Counted from the stretch's first letter, positions 53,725 to 63,109 are shown. The stretch is 64,000 bases of DNA from Pseudoalteromonas sp049257235 (GCF_049257235.1 NZ_JBMMUF010000006.1:198384-262383); one strand, 5' to 3'. Translations and numbers: made by a program. Notes: generated from the sequence alone by a model not told the origin.

Positions 53725-55008
53725 TCACTGTTTTATTATTTTTGCGTAGTAAAAGCCGTCAGTGTTCCCCGGCAACATCTGCCACCCAGGATTATCTACA
53801 GTATCATGTTCATTTAGTGGCACATGTTTCGCATCGTCGTACTTGGCGAGAAAGCTTTTCATTTGCTGTTGGTTCTCTTCACTTAGCACAGAACAGGTGG
53901 CATATAACATCACGCCGCCGGGTTTAAGCAAAGGCCAAATCGCATCTAAAATTTGTGCTTGTAGCTTCGCAAGCTCGTCGATATCCGTGCCTCGACGTAA
54001 CCACTTTATATCAGGATGACGGCGAATAACACCCGTCGCTGAGCAAGGAACATCAAGTAATACACGGTCAAACTGTTCGCCATCATGCCAGTCATTTACA
54101 TCTTCAGCGTTTGCACATTTAAGTTGTGCGCGTAAGTTCATGCGCTCAAGATTTTCTTCAACACGCTCTAAACGCTGCGCATCGGCATCAAGTGCAACAA
54201 CGCGAGCATCCGCTAACTCTAAAATATGGCATGTCTTACCGCCAGGCGCGGCGCAAGCGTCAAGAATGTACTCGCCATCTTGTGGTTCGAGCAATCTGGC
54301 TGCCTGTTGGGCAGCGGCATCTTGAACTGAACACGCGCCTCGTTCAAATTCTGGTAACGCATATACATCCATGGCTTTGGTCAGGCGAATCGCATCAACG
54401 CATCCATCGTCCAATGAAAAATCAATGCCTTTGGCTGTTAGTTTCGCAGCGTACTGCTCTCGGCTGTTTATGCGATTATTGGCTCGCAACCACATGGGGG
54501 CTTGTTGTTGATTATTATCAATAATCGTTTCCCATACATCTGGATAATCGCGCTTGAGCTTTTTGATAAGCCAGCCGGGGTGATTAAATTTGCAGGCATC
54601 AATTTGCATGGCTTGCTCTTCAAGCACTGACTGATGGCGTTGGAAGTTGCGCAAAACAGCATTAACCAACCCTTTGAGCCCTGGTGCACGCATTGATTTC
54701 AATGCGTTTACAGTCTCTGCTACTGCGGCATGTTCGGGTACGCGCATGTGTTGGAGCTGATACAAGCCAACATACAAAAGGAACTGAAAAACACGATTTT
54801 TACCCTTGAGTGGCTGTTCTAAAAGCTGTTGGCAATAGAATTCTAGGCTCGGTAAATAACGCAGTACACCGAAGCACATTTGCTGCATTAGCGCTTTGTC
54901 TTGAGGGTTTAAATCACGGTTGTATCGAGGTAGAGCTGTTGATAACGACACGCCTTTATCTACCACGTGAAACAACGTGTGCGCCGCTTGGGCGCGCACA
55001 TTACTCAT
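53725..55008 (-). CDS. rsmB: 16S rRNA (cytosine-967-C5) methyltransferase RsmB
   Basis: 427 residues from the ATG at 55008, overlapping the fmt end by eight bases; the longer frame to 55155 lies within fmt. An N-terminal NusB-like RNA-binding domain (AQAAHTLFHVVDKGVSLSTALP) precedes the SAM domain with DACAAPGGKTCHIL. Catalytic cysteines are in LLDVPCSATGVIRRHPD and YATCSVL. It modifies C967 of 16S rRNA. Confidence 0.96.
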   Translation of the reverse strand: MSNVRAQAAHTLFHVVDKGVSLSTALPRYNRDLNPQDKALMQQMCFGVLRYLPSLEFYCQQLLEQPLKGKNRVFQFLLYVGLYQLQHMRVPEHAAVAETVNALKSMRAPGLKGLVNAVLRNFQRHQSVLEEQAMQIDACKFNHPGWLIKKLKRDYPDVWETIIDNNQQQAPMWLRANNRINSREQYAAKLTAKGIDFSLDDGCVDAIRLTKAMDVYALPEFERGACSVQDAAAQQAARLLEPQDGEYILDACAAPGGKTCHILELADARVVALDADAQRLERVEENLERMNLRAQLKCANAEDVNDWHDGEQFDRVLLDVPCSATGVIRRHPDIKWLRRGTDIDELAKLQAQILDAIWPLLKPGGVMLYATCSVLSEENQQQMKSFLAKYDDAKHVPLNEHDTVDNPGWQMLPGNTDGFYYAKIIKQ

Positions 55009-55960
55009 TGTCTTTGTCCGGTTGAGTAGCGAGTGAAGAGCCAATTTCAACCCACTGAGCTCGGCCGTTAAGGAAATCTTGTGCTGACATCGGTTTTTTG
55101 CCCTGAGGCTGAAGCTGGGTGATACACAAGGCACCCTTGGCACACGCAACCACAATGCCCGATTTGTCTGCGCTTAAAATAGTACCCGGTATGCCGGTTT
55201 GCTGTTCTACATGGGCTTGCCACACTTTAACCGTATTACCAGCCATTTCAGTGTAGCTGACGGGCCAAGGGTTAAACGCTCGTACGTTACGCTCAAGCTG
55301 CTCGGCATCTAGTTGCCAATCCAATAGTGCTTCTTGCTTAGATAGTTTTTTCGCATAGTTAGCAAGGTTGTCATCTTGTTTTTGTGGCGTGATTGACTCT
55401 ATGTTTGCGAGCGTCTCTACCAACGATTTAGGGCCTAGCTCAGCCAGTTTTGCGTATAGTGATGTTGATGTTTCGTCCGAGTTTATAGAGCAGCGGCTGA
55501 TTGATAGCATGTCGCCGGTGTCTAAACCTTCATCCATTTGCATGATAGTCACACCCGTCTCATCATCACCGGCCCAAATTGCGCGCTGTATCGGCGCAGC
55601 ACCGCGCCAACGTGGCAAGATAGAGCCGTGTACGTTGATGCAGCCTAGTTTCGGGGTGTCGAGAATGCTCTTGGGTAATAACAGGCCATATGCCACCACA
55701 ACCATGATGTCAGCATTAAGTTCAGCCAGTGTTTGCTGAGCTTCATCACTTTTCAGTGTCTGTGGCTGAAAAACTGGTAAGTCATGGGCTAATGCAAGCT
55801 CTTTTACTTCACTAGCCTTGAGCTTTTTACCTCGCCCAGCAGGGCGGTCTGGTTGGCTGTATACCCCAACAATCTCATGTTCAGAGTCGATGAGAGCCTG
55901 CAAGTGGCGCGCAGCAAAATCCGGAGTACCGGCAAATACAATGCGTAATGGATGAGTCAC
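55001..55960 (-). CDS. fmt: Methionyl-tRNA formyltransferase
   Basis: 319 residues, GTG start at 55960. N-terminus LRIVFAGTPDFAARHLQAL; the substrate-binding HGSILPRWRGAAPIQRAI segment (about residue 108) holds the catalytic Asn-His-Asp area; C-terminal OB-like domain. It formylates initiator Met-tRNA. It overlaps rsmB and follows def by 11 bp. Confidence 0.97.
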   Translation of the reverse strand: MTHPLRIVFAGTPDFAARHLQALIDSEHEIVGVYSQPDRPAGRGKKLKASEVKELALAHDLPVFQPQTLKSDEAQQTLAELNADIMVVVAYGLLLPKSILDTPKLGCINVHGSILPRWRGAAPIQRAIWAGDDETGVTIMQMDEGLDTGDMLSISRCSINSDETSTSLYAKLAELGPKSLVETLANIESITPQKQDDNLANYAKKLSKQEALLDWQLDAEQLERNVRAFNPWPVSYTEMAGNTVKVWQAHVEQQTGIPGTILSADKSGIVVACAKGALCITQLQPQGKKPMSAQDFLNGRAQWVEIGSSLATQPDKDNE

Positions 55961-55971
55961 TATCAGTCCCT

Positions 55972-56481
55972 TTAAGCTTTAGCTGCTAAGCGAGCTTCTT
56001 TCTCAAGCTTTTTACGAATACGTTGGCGCTTTAATGGCGATAGGTAATCGATGAATAGCTTGCCCATGAGGTGATCAAGCTCGTGCTGAATACAAATTGC
56101 TAGTAAGCCGTCTGCGTCTAAAGAAAATTCTTCACCTTTTTCGTTCAAGGCTTTCACTGTCACTGTTTCAGCGCGGTCTACCTTGGCATACGAATGAGGT
56201 ACAGACAAGCAGCCTTCTTCGCTAACCGTTGAGCCATCTTTGTGAGTAATTTCAGGATTGATCAAGATGATTGGTTCGTCGCGTTCCTCAGATACATCTA
56301 TCACCACTATGCGTTGATGGATATCGACTTGCGTTGCCGCTAGACCGATACCATTTTCGTCATACATGGTTTCTAACATGTCTTGAGTAATTTTGCGAAC
56401 GCTGTCGTCAACATGCTCAACTGGCTTTGCAACAGTGCGTAAACGTTCATCTGGGAACCTAAGTACTTCTAAAAGTGCCAT
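55972..56481 (-). CDS. def: Peptide deformylase
   Basis: 169 residues with the three metal-site motifs GIGLAATQVD, EGCLSVP (Cys ligand) and QHELDHLMG (two His ligands and catalytic Glu). It removes the N-formyl group of new proteins. First gene of the def-fmt-rsmB-trkA operon and divergent from the LysM gene. Confidence 0.97.
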   Translation of the reverse strand: MALLEVLRFPDERLRTVAKPVEHVDDSVRKITQDMLETMYDENGIGLAATQVDIHQRIVVIDVSEERDEPIILINPEITHKDGSTVSEEGCLSVPHSYAKVDRAETVTVKALNEKGEEFSLDADGLLAICIQHELDHLMGKLFIDYLSPLKRQRIRKKLEKEARLAAKA

Positions 56482-56554
56482 AATTGCCTTATTAAAAATT
56501 GTGCTATATATCTGGTATTGTGTTATGTTTTTATTTTAGCCATTCGTGTGCACC

Positions 56555-56584
56555 TTTAACAGGTTATTAGGTAATAATTATAAT
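56555..56584 (+). promoter_or_regulatory. Possible promoter of the LysM-dprA operon
   Basis: TTTAAC (56555-56560), 18-bp spacer, perfect TATAAT (56579-56584), about 28 bases before the LysM ATG at 56612. Confidence 0.45.
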
Positions 56585-56611
56585 AAAACAAGCTTTAGGA
56601 AGCTCATTACA

Positions 56612-57742
56612 ATGATTAAACAGCTATCAGCTGCCGTATTTGCTCTTACGGTCGCTTTTCCATCTTTAGCAGATGTTTTAGCCGTCAAAGAAGACGCTCC
56701 GGAACAATACGTAGTTAAAAAGGGAGATACGTTGTGGGATATCTCTGCTATTTATTTGGATAAGCCTTGGCTGTGGCCAGAGCTTTGGCAAATGAACCCG
56801 CAGGTAGACAATCCACACCTTATCTATCCTGGTGACACGCTTTATCTCGTCTATGACGCTCAGGGTAACCCGCGTCTGGTGAGTGAGCGACCTGATAACT
56901 ACCAAAAACTGTCTCCGCATGGCCGTAAAACGCTTAAACGAGATGCAGTTCCGACGATATCGCTTGAGCTTCTGCGTCCATTCTTAACGTATGAACAAGC
57001 GCTTAGCGAAGACGAAATCAACGCTGCCCCTTATGTGTTAGGTGCAAACGAAAATGTGAAACGCTCTACACAGGGCCACATTCTTTACGTTAAGGGCGAC
57101 CTTGAGCGTAACCGCAGCTATGCTATCTACCATAAAAATCGCCCATATACAGACCCGCAAACTGAAGAGTTGCTTGGTTATGAGGTGAAGCTGGTGGCAA
57201 CAGCAAAAGCGTTTCGCAGTGGTAATGTAGAGGAAGGCGTTCCAGCTTCCATCTTTGTTGATGGTGTTAAACGCGAAATTAACGCTGGGGATTTCCTGTT
57301 GCCTGTTAACCAAGGGCAAAACTTACCTGCTACATTCATCATGAGTCGCCCGGATGTAAATATCGATGGCGAAATCATCGCTTCTTCGAACGAACTTCGA
57401 GAGTTCAGTCAAATGGACATCGTGGTATTGAACCGAGGCTTTGTTGACGAAGTGAAAGCGGGCCATATGTTTGATATTCGTCGTCAGTCACCAACTGTAA
57501 TTGATGGTCGAGAAGGTCCAAAGTATAAAGAAGACTCAAGTACTTATGAGAAGTTCATGTCTAACGTAGAGGGGGCATTTAGCTCTGATGATAAGAACCA
57601 CTCTGATGATAGAACATGGACAATGCCTAAGGAAAAAGTAGGCGAGCTAATGGTACTTAAAGCTGAAGAACGTGTTAGCTATGCCATTATCACAAAAACA
57701 ATGCGACCCATCCGTGTGGGCGATGTTGTAAGCGTTGAATAA
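56612..57742 (+). CDS. LysM domain periplasmic protein
   Basis: 376 residues from the ATG at 56612 (MIKQLSAAVFALTVAFPSLA signal peptide); the frame open from 56546 is not needed. One LysM module follows directly: QYVVKKGDTLWDISAIYLDKPWLWPELWQMN ... YPGDTLYLV (about residues 30-85), which should bind peptidoglycan. The remaining 290 residues are of unknown fold and have no recognised catalytic motif. The same gene precedes dprA in many gammaproteobacteria. Likely a cell-wall-associated structural or regulatory protein. Confidence 0.88.
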   Translation: MIKQLSAAVFALTVAFPSLADVLAVKEDAPEQYVVKKGDTLWDISAIYLDKPWLWPELWQMNPQVDNPHLIYPGDTLYLVYDAQGNPRLVSERPDNYQKLSPHGRKTLKRDAVPTISLELLRPFLTYEQALSEDEINAAPYVLGANENVKRSTQGHILYVKGDLERNRSYAIYHKNRPYTDPQTEELLGYEVKLVATAKAFRSGNVEEGVPASIFVDGVKREINAGDFLLPVNQGQNLPATFIMSRPDVNIDGEIIASSNELREFSQMDIVVLNRGFVDEVKAGHMFDIRRQSPTVIDGREGPKYKEDSSTYEKFMSNVEGAFSSDDKNHSDDRTWTMPKEKVGELMVLKAEERVSYAIITKTMRPIRVGDVVSVE

Positions 57743-57787
57743 GGCGCTTATCACCTAAAGATTTTGGGTTGTGCTCAAGGAGGGAGC

Positions 57788-58909
57788 ATGGCGCAGAGTT
57801 ATCCAATCCAGTCGGCCTCTTGTGAGGCCGATTTACTTTATGCCGACGCCTGTTTATTTGGCTTATCCAGAGTGCATGGGCTTGGTGCAAAGTCATTAAA
57901 TGCGCTTCTTAAGCAGTTTTCATTCATACAATTGGTGTGTGAACCAGAGGCTCTGTTAGAGCAGGGGTTAAATCCTGCACTTATCAATAAGCTAGCAGCA
58001 ATTAATTTGGACAGTCTAACAACTCAATTAGCAGAGTATCGGCAGCAGAGTATTTCGGTCATTAGCATGGCCAGTCCATTTTATCCTACCTTACTGTTTG
58101 AGTTGCCCGATCCGCCACCACTACTATTTTGTCATGGGGATGTCGCCCTACTCGAGCAACAGCAAATCGCCATTGTAGGGAGCAGAGGAGCAAGTGCCGC
58201 GGGGATGCGCCATGCCTTCAATTTGGCAGCAGATCTAAGTCGTGCTGGTATGGTTATTACCTCTGGTTTGGCAATGGGTATCGATACTCAGGCTCACGTG
58301 GGGGCCCTCAATCATTATGGTTCCACGATTGCGGTACTCGGTACAGGAGTTGATGTTTGCTACCCAAGGCGCAATCAAGCGGTGTGGTCGCAAATTGCTG
58401 AACAAGGTTTACTAGTAAGTGAGTTCTTGCCGGGCACGGTAGCTAAAGCGCAACACTTTCCACGTAGGAATCGCATTATCGCAGGATTGAGCTTAGCCAC
58501 TGTGGTTATCGAAGCTGAGCAAAAAAGTGGGTCGTTAATCACAGCTGAGCTGGCGATGGACTACAACCGTGAAGTGATGGCCATGCCCGGAGCCGTAAAT
58601 AACCCCTATTCCAAAGGGTGTCATGCCCTGATTAAGCAAGGCGCTGCATTAATAGAAAATAGTACGGATGTTCTTAATGAATTAGGTTGTTCATTGCAAA
58701 AGGGTCTATATATTAATAATGAGGAAGAGAAAAAAGAGGATAACAATACATTACTTGGCCATATTGGTTATGAGACGACGACTATTGATGAGATAGCCAG
58801 CCGCTCTGGGTTGCCAATCGCGCAGTTAGTAACGCTATTAATAGACTTAGAAATCGAAGGCCACATTGTGAGTACTTCGGGCGGGTATACGAGAATAGGG
58901 GGCGGCTAA
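57788..58909 (+). CDS. dprA: DNA-processing protein DprA (Smf)
   Basis: 373 residues from the ATG at 57788, seven bases after AAGGAGG. A SAM-like N-terminus (LSRVHGLGAKSLNALLKQF) is followed by the DprA Rossmann domain: IVGSRGASAAGMRHAF, SGLAMGIDTQAHVGAL, GTGVDVCYPRRN, FPRRNRIIAGLS and SGSLITAELA. A C-terminal winged-helix-like part is present. It loads RecA onto incoming single-stranded DNA in natural transformation. Followed by smg with one base between. Confidence 0.96.
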   Translation: MAQSYPIQSASCEADLLYADACLFGLSRVHGLGAKSLNALLKQFSFIQLVCEPEALLEQGLNPALINKLAAINLDSLTTQLAEYRQQSISVISMASPFYPTLLFELPDPPPLLFCHGDVALLEQQQIAIVGSRGASAAGMRHAFNLAADLSRAGMVITSGLAMGIDTQAHVGALNHYGSTIAVLGTGVDVCYPRRNQAVWSQIAEQGLLVSEFLPGTVAKAQHFPRRNRIIAGLSLATVVIEAEQKSGSLITAELAMDYNREVMAMPGAVNNPYSKGCHALIKQGAALIENSTDVLNELGCSLQKGLYINNEEEKKEDNNTLLGHIGYETTTIDEIASRSGLPIAQLVTLLIDLEIEGHIVSTSGGYTRIGGG

Positions 58910-58910
58910 A

Positions 58911-59384
58911 ATGTTTGATATCCTGATGTATTTATTTGAAAACTACATTCATAGCGAAAGTGAAATCTTCGTAGAAGAAAATGCACTCACTGATGAACTC
59001 ATTAAAGCAGGGTTCAACACCCCAGAAATATACAAGGCGTTAGATTGGCTCGAACAGCTGGCGCAGCTGCAATATAGCGATGAATGTCCATACCTCCACA
59101 ACGCGCCTAGTGCGGCGTGTCGCATTTATACCAGCGAAGAGAGTGTAAAACTAGATACTCAATGCCAAGGCTTTTTACTTTTCTTGGAGCAAGTGGGTGT
59201 TATCACCAGCACAACAAGAGAAATGGTTATTGATAGGGCGATGGCACTTGATCACGCGCGTATCGCGTTAGAGGATCTGAAGTGGGTCGTACTCATGGTG
59301 CTGTTGAGCGTGCCAGGGCAAGAGCATGCTTATGCGCAAATGGAAGACCTTATATTTGATGATCCTAATCCAACACTGCATTAA
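58911..59384 (+). CDS. smg: Smg (DUF494) family protein
   Basis: 157 residues, the same length as E. coli Smg. N-terminus MFDILMYLFENYIHSESE; acidic helical protein with DWLEQLAQLQ and LEDLKWVVLMVLLSVPGQEHAY. Cytoplasmic, function unknown. It is translationally close to dprA and conserved with it. Confidence 0.94.
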   Translation: MFDILMYLFENYIHSESEIFVEENALTDELIKAGFNTPEIYKALDWLEQLAQLQYSDECPYLHNAPSAACRIYTSEESVKLDTQCQGFLLFLEQVGVITSTTREMVIDRAMALDHARIALEDLKWVVLMVLLSVPGQEHAYAQMEDLIFDDPNPTLH

Positions 59385-59457
59385 GCTTGATCTTCGCTGC
59401 GCTGTCAGTATATTGAGCGCACATTAACCAGTAGGTACCCCAATAGGGAGTGTGTGC

Positions 59458-60042
59458 ATGAGTAAAATAGATCATTCTTTATTTAACGCTAACAAGCATG
59501 CCTTAGAAAAAGAGTATGACGTTTGCCCTGATTGCGGTAGTGAGTTAGTGATGCGCCACTCCAAGTCGGGCGCTTTTTTGGGGTGTGCCAGTTATCCTGC
59601 ATGTCACTTCATCCGCCCCCTGCATCAGCATGATACAAGCACAATCAAAGTCCTTGATGATAATCCGTGCCCCCAGTGTCAGTCCCCCCTAGCAGTCAAA
59701 AATGGTCGTTTTGGTATGTTCATTGGCTGTACGAATTTCCCTCAATGCCATTATATTGCCTCTGGGCATGAGGATGACGAGCCACAAGAGTCACTTCCAA
59801 CGTGCCCGAAGTGCAAAAAAGGGGAGTTGGTTCAACGAAGTAACAAAACTGGAAAAGCGTTTTATTCTTGCGATGCATACCCTAAATGCAAGTACAGTCT
59901 CAATTACCCTCCGGTGCCTGTGGCATGTGAAAAATGTAATTGGCCAGTGATGATGAGGCGCAACTTTGCCGAGGGAGCTATGTTACAATGCCCGCAAAAG
60001 TCGTGTGGGCATAAACAGCCCGACAATTTGGAGAACTCATAG
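59458..60042 (+). CDS. Topoisomerase-type C4 zinc-finger protein (YrdD-like)
   Basis: 194 residues from the ATG at 59458; the frame also opens at a GTG six bases earlier. Four zinc-ribbon modules follow one another: CPDC...CASYPAC, CPQC...CTNFPQC, CPKC...CDAYPKC and CEKC...CPQKSCG. They match the C-terminal DNA-binding fingers of topoisomerase I, but no topoisomerase domain is present. Probably binds single-stranded DNA. It overlaps tsaC by one base (TAGTG). Confidence 0.93.
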   Translation: MSKIDHSLFNANKHALEKEYDVCPDCGSELVMRHSKSGAFLGCASYPACHFIRPLHQHDTSTIKVLDDNPCPQCQSPLAVKNGRFGMFIGCTNFPQCHYIASGHEDDEPQESLPTCPKCKKGELVQRSNKTGKAFYSCDAYPKCKYSLNYPPVPVACEKCNWPVMMRRNFAEGAMLQCPQKSCGHKQPDNLENS

Positions 60043-60605
60043 TGAGTGACGCTGAACAACCCAAGACAGCCTTGAGCAGCCTGCAGCAAGGTGAAGTCAT
60101 ATTGTATCCCACAGAAGCCGTATATGGCCTAGGTTGTGATCCTATGAATGAACAAGCTGTGCAGGCATTATTGGCAATGAAACAACGACCTGTAGAAAAA
60201 GGCTTGATCTTAATCGCTGACAACTACGGGCAATTGCTGCCTTATGTTGCTGACAGTAAAATTCCAATGGATAAACGAACGGATATCTTTTCACAGTGGC
60301 CTGGTGCTATCACATGGGTAATGCCGGCATCTACAAGCGCTCCGAAATGGTTAACGGGGGCATTCGATTCTATTGCCGTTCGTGTGAGCGCCCACCCGAC
60401 AGTAAAACGTTTGTGCCAAGAATTCGGTGGTCCCATTGTTTCAACTAGCGCCAATGTGAGTGGCCAAGCACCAGTTACGACTGTGGCGCAAGGGCGGGAA
60501 ACCTTTGGAGATAAGGTGGGATTTTATCTAGATGAGCCACTGGGTGGAGCTACTGCGCCCAGCATAATAAAAGACGCGATGACCTCACAGGTTCTAAGAG
60601 GATAA
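60042..60605 (+). CDS. tsaC: Threonylcarbamoyl-AMP synthase TsaC
   Basis: 187 residues, GTG start overlapping the previous stop. YrdC-like fold: GEVILYPTEAVYGLGCDPMNEQAVQALLAMKQRP, WPGAITWVMPAS, AVRVSAHP and PIVSTSANVSGQAP. It makes the threonylcarbamoyl adenylate used for t6A37 in tRNA. hemF starts two bases after it. Confidence 0.97.
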   Translation: MSDAEQPKTALSSLQQGEVILYPTEAVYGLGCDPMNEQAVQALLAMKQRPVEKGLILIADNYGQLLPYVADSKIPMDKRTDIFSQWPGAITWVMPASTSAPKWLTGAFDSIAVRVSAHPTVKRLCQEFGGPIVSTSANVSGQAPVTTVAQGRETFGDKVGFYLDEPLGGATAPSIIKDAMTSQVLRG

Positions 60606-60607
60606 CG

Positions 60608-61516
60608 ATGCATTCTGAGTTACTGACTCAAGTCAAAGCTTACTTAATGGCACTACAAGATAAAATTTGTGCTGAACTAGAGCTCGCAGATGGCGGTGCC
60701 AAGTTTGTTGAAGACGCATGGCAACGTGCAGAAGGTGGTGGGGGGCGAACCCGTGTCATTCGTGATGGCAATGTTATTGAGCAAGGTGGAGTAAATTACT
60801 CTCATGTATTTGGTGCATCGATGCCAGCTTCCGCCACTGCTCATCGACCTGAGCTTGCAGGGCGCAGTTTCCATGCGTGCGGCGTGTCATTAGTCATTCA
60901 CCCAAAAAACCCGCATATTCCAACAAGCCATGCGAACGTACGATTCTTTATCGCTGAAAAAGAAGGTGAAGAGCCAATTTGGTGGTTCGGCGGTGGTTTT
61001 GACTTAACACCATTTTATCCTCAGCGTGAAGATGTTCAGCATTGGCATCGAGTAGCGCATGACTTATGTGCACCGTTTGGTGATGATGTTTATCCAAAGT
61101 ACAAAAAATGGTGTGATGAATACTTCTACCTAAAACATCGTGATGAAACACGCGGTGTGGGTGGTTTGTTCTTTGATGATCTCAATGAATGGGGCTTTGA
61201 GCGCAGTTTTGAGTTTATGCAAGCGGTTGGCGATGGTTATCTTGATGCCTATTTGCCGATTATCGCTAAACGCAAGGACACTCCATATGGTGACTCACAG
61301 CGCCAATTCCAATTATATCGCCGTGGTCGATATGTTGAGTTTAATCTGGTCTGGGATAGAGGAACCTTGTTTGGTTTGCAAACGGGTGGTCGCACTGAAT
61401 CAATATTGATGTCGATGCCGCCATTGGCCAGATGGGAATATGACTTCAAGCCTGAGCCTAATTCACCAGAGGCTGAGCTTTACAGTGAATACTTAAAACC
61501 CCAACAGTGGTTATAA
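60608..61516 (+). CDS. hemF: Oxygen-dependent coproporphyrinogen III oxidase
   Basis: 302 residues. Conserved segments: GGGGRTRVIRDGNVIEQGGVN, SLVIHPKNPHIPTSHANVR, WWFGGGFDLTPFYP, GVGGLFFDDLNEW, and RRGRYVEFNLVWDRGTLFGLQTGGRTESILMSMPP. It converts coproporphyrinogen III to protoporphyrinogen IX with O2, in haem synthesis. A haem protein (trHb) is encoded immediately downstream on the other strand. Confidence 0.98.
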   Translation: MHSELLTQVKAYLMALQDKICAELELADGGAKFVEDAWQRAEGGGGRTRVIRDGNVIEQGGVNYSHVFGASMPASATAHRPELAGRSFHACGVSLVIHPKNPHIPTSHANVRFFIAEKEGEEPIWWFGGGFDLTPFYPQREDVQHWHRVAHDLCAPFGDDVYPKYKKWCDEYFYLKHRDETRGVGGLFFDDLNEWGFERSFEFMQAVGDGYLDAYLPIIAKRKDTPYGDSQRQFQLYRRGRYVEFNLVWDRGTLFGLQTGGRTESILMSMPPLARWEYDFKPEPNSPEAELYSEYLKPQQWL

Positions 61517-61537
61517 CAGACTCAGTAGAAACAAATT

Positions 61538-61565
61538 AAACGCGGCTTCAATGCCGCGTTTTTTT
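61538..61565 (+). terminator. Terminator of the dprA-hemF operon
   Basis: 9-bp stem AAACGCGGC / GCCGCGTTT, loop TTCAAT, followed by T; 21 bp past hemF. It abuts the end of the convergent haemoglobin gene. Confidence 0.9.
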
Positions 61566-62022
61566 AATCGTCTGTATTTATCATGTGTGTTGCTAGTTGC
61601 GACAGTGATTGTCGTAAACCCTCGCGTAGTACCGGGTTATCGATCTCTATATCTAAGGCCTTATTCATGCAGTACATCCATTGATCACGCAACGCAGGTG
61701 TCACGGCGAACGGCATATGGCGTTTGCGTAACATCGGGTGACCATACTTTTCTACAAACAGATCAGGCCCTCCCAACCAGCCGGATAAAAACTCAAAGAA
61801 CACCTCTCTAATTCTATCGAGTGGCTGAGGGTGCATATCATATAAAGGTTTGGCGTACTCATCGCTGGCCATAATGTCATAGAATCTATTTGCCAACGCC
61901 TTTGCCCCTTGCTCGCCACCCATTAATTCATATGGAGTGCGTTCGACACTTGGGTGCTCAGTTGTCGTGGGTTGAGATTTTTTTGCATCTTTGTTCAAGA
62001 TGCGTTTTAGTAACTGCTTCAT
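61564..62022 (-). CDS. Group II truncated haemoglobin
   Basis: 152 residues: a variable polar N-terminus of about 30 residues, then the 2-on-2 globin core YELMGGEQGAKALANRFYDIMASDE, FFEFLSGWLGGPDLFVEKYGHPMLRKRHMPFAV (proximal histidine in the F region) and RDQWMYCMNKAL with the TrpG8 of group II. It binds haem and O2/NO; likely roles are NO detoxification or O2-linked redox chemistry. Convergent to hemF, divergent from aroE. Confidence 0.92.
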   Translation of the reverse strand: MKQLLKRILNKDAKKSQPTTTEHPSVERTPYELMGGEQGAKALANRFYDIMASDEYAKPLYDMHPQPLDRIREVFFEFLSGWLGGPDLFVEKYGHPMLRKRHMPFAVTPALRDQWMYCMNKALDIEIDNPVLREGLRQSLSQLATHMINTDD

Positions 62023-62048
62023 AGCACGCCTGCATTAAAGGAAAAACA

Positions 62049-62870
62049 ATGGATAAATACGCGGTGTTTGGTAACCCGATTGCGCATTCTAAATCCCCCT
62101 TGATTCACCATGCTTTTGCCAAGCAGCTCGGGGAGGAGATTGAATACGAGCGCATTTTAGCACCGCTCGAGGGCTTTGTTGACTGTGCCAAGACATTTTT
62201 TGAACAAGGAGGGCGTGGAGCTAATGTGACTTTGCCATTTAAGGAGCAAGCCTTTACCTTGGCAGATACTTTATCAGAGCGAGCGCGGCTTGCCGGAGCA
62301 GTTAACACGCTTATTGCAACACCAGATAATGAGCTGGTAGGCGATAATACTGACGGTATAGGGTTAGTCAGTGATTTACAGAGGGTCTATGGCCCATTAG
62401 AAAATACACGAGTGTTACTAATTGGTGCTGGCGGTGCTGCAAAAGGAGCCGTATTACCACTGTTGGAGTCTGGGGTTGCTCAACTGCATATTGTTAATAG
62501 GACGGTATCAAAGGCTGAGCAAATTGCGCATAAAGTGGAACACTTCAAAAATGTCAGTTATGAAGGTTTAGGCAATAAAAACGTTAGAAGTTGGGATATC
62601 ATCATTAATTCAACATCTTCCAGCGTTAGTCATGATCTTCCGGGGATTGATGGCAGCTACTTAGAAGGAGTGCAGCTCGCATATGATATGTACTACAGCG
62701 ATGTGCCAACATCCTTTAATCAATGGGCTCGCTCAATCAATCCGAGCATTGATACGGCTGACGGTATTGGTATGCTGGTGGGCCAAGCCGCACATGCATA
62801 TCAACTTTGGCGTGGGCAAATGCCATCAGTTGAGCCTATAATAGCAGCGCTAAAAGAAGGGCAGTTATAA
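62049..62870 (+). CDS. aroE: Shikimate dehydrogenase
   Basis: 273 residues. Shikimate-binding N-terminus YAVFGNPIAHSKSPLIHHAFA, GANVTLPFKEQAF with catalytic Lys, and NTDGIGLVSDL. The NADP-binding motif is VLLIGAGGAAKGAVLPLL followed by IVNRTVSKAE. It reduces 3-dehydroshikimate to shikimate. It overlaps the next gene as TAATG. Confidence 0.97.
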   Translation: MDKYAVFGNPIAHSKSPLIHHAFAKQLGEEIEYERILAPLEGFVDCAKTFFEQGGRGANVTLPFKEQAFTLADTLSERARLAGAVNTLIATPDNELVGDNTDGIGLVSDLQRVYGPLENTRVLLIGAGGAAKGAVLPLLESGVAQLHIVNRTVSKAEQIAHKVEHFKNVSYEGLGNKNVRSWDIIINSTSSSVSHDLPGIDGSYLEGVQLAYDMYYSDVPTSFNQWARSINPSIDTADGIGMLVGQAAHAYQLWRGQMPSVEPIIAALKEGQL

Positions 62871-63109
62871 TGAACCAAGCAATCCAATTTGTAGACAGAG
62901 TAGAATATGACAACGGTGTAATGACTTTTTATGCCATGGTGAGCGGCTTGCTTTTGCCTTGCGTTATCGAACTTGGGATTAACGAGCGAAGCGATGCGTT
63001 AGCGCACTTTGCGCAGCACCGCTTCGACTATGAAGAGATTGCAGAATCTCTTATTGAAGATGAAGAATATGGGGAAGATGGAATTGTTAAAGTGAAGTCA
63101 CTGGCTTAA
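62870..63109 (+). CDS. DUF1488 family protein (YrdB-like)
   Basis: 79 residues, acidic C-terminus (ESLIEDEEYGEDGIVKV). Begins IQFVDRVEYDNGVMTFYAMVSGLLLPCVIEL. It matches the small DUF1488 protein that follows aroE in E. coli (yrdB). The ATG overlaps the aroE stop, indicating translational coupling. Function unknown. The last 23 bases overlap the convergent carbonic-anhydrase-like gene. Confidence 0.9.
   Translation: MNQAIQFVDRVEYDNGVMTFYAMVSGLLLPCVIELGINERSDALAHFAQHRFDYEEIAESLIEDEEYGEDGIVKVKSLA

Noticed and set aside
54126..54524. 132-residue plus-strand frame opposite rsmB
   Set aside because: Antisense of the RsmB SAM domain; no start signal.
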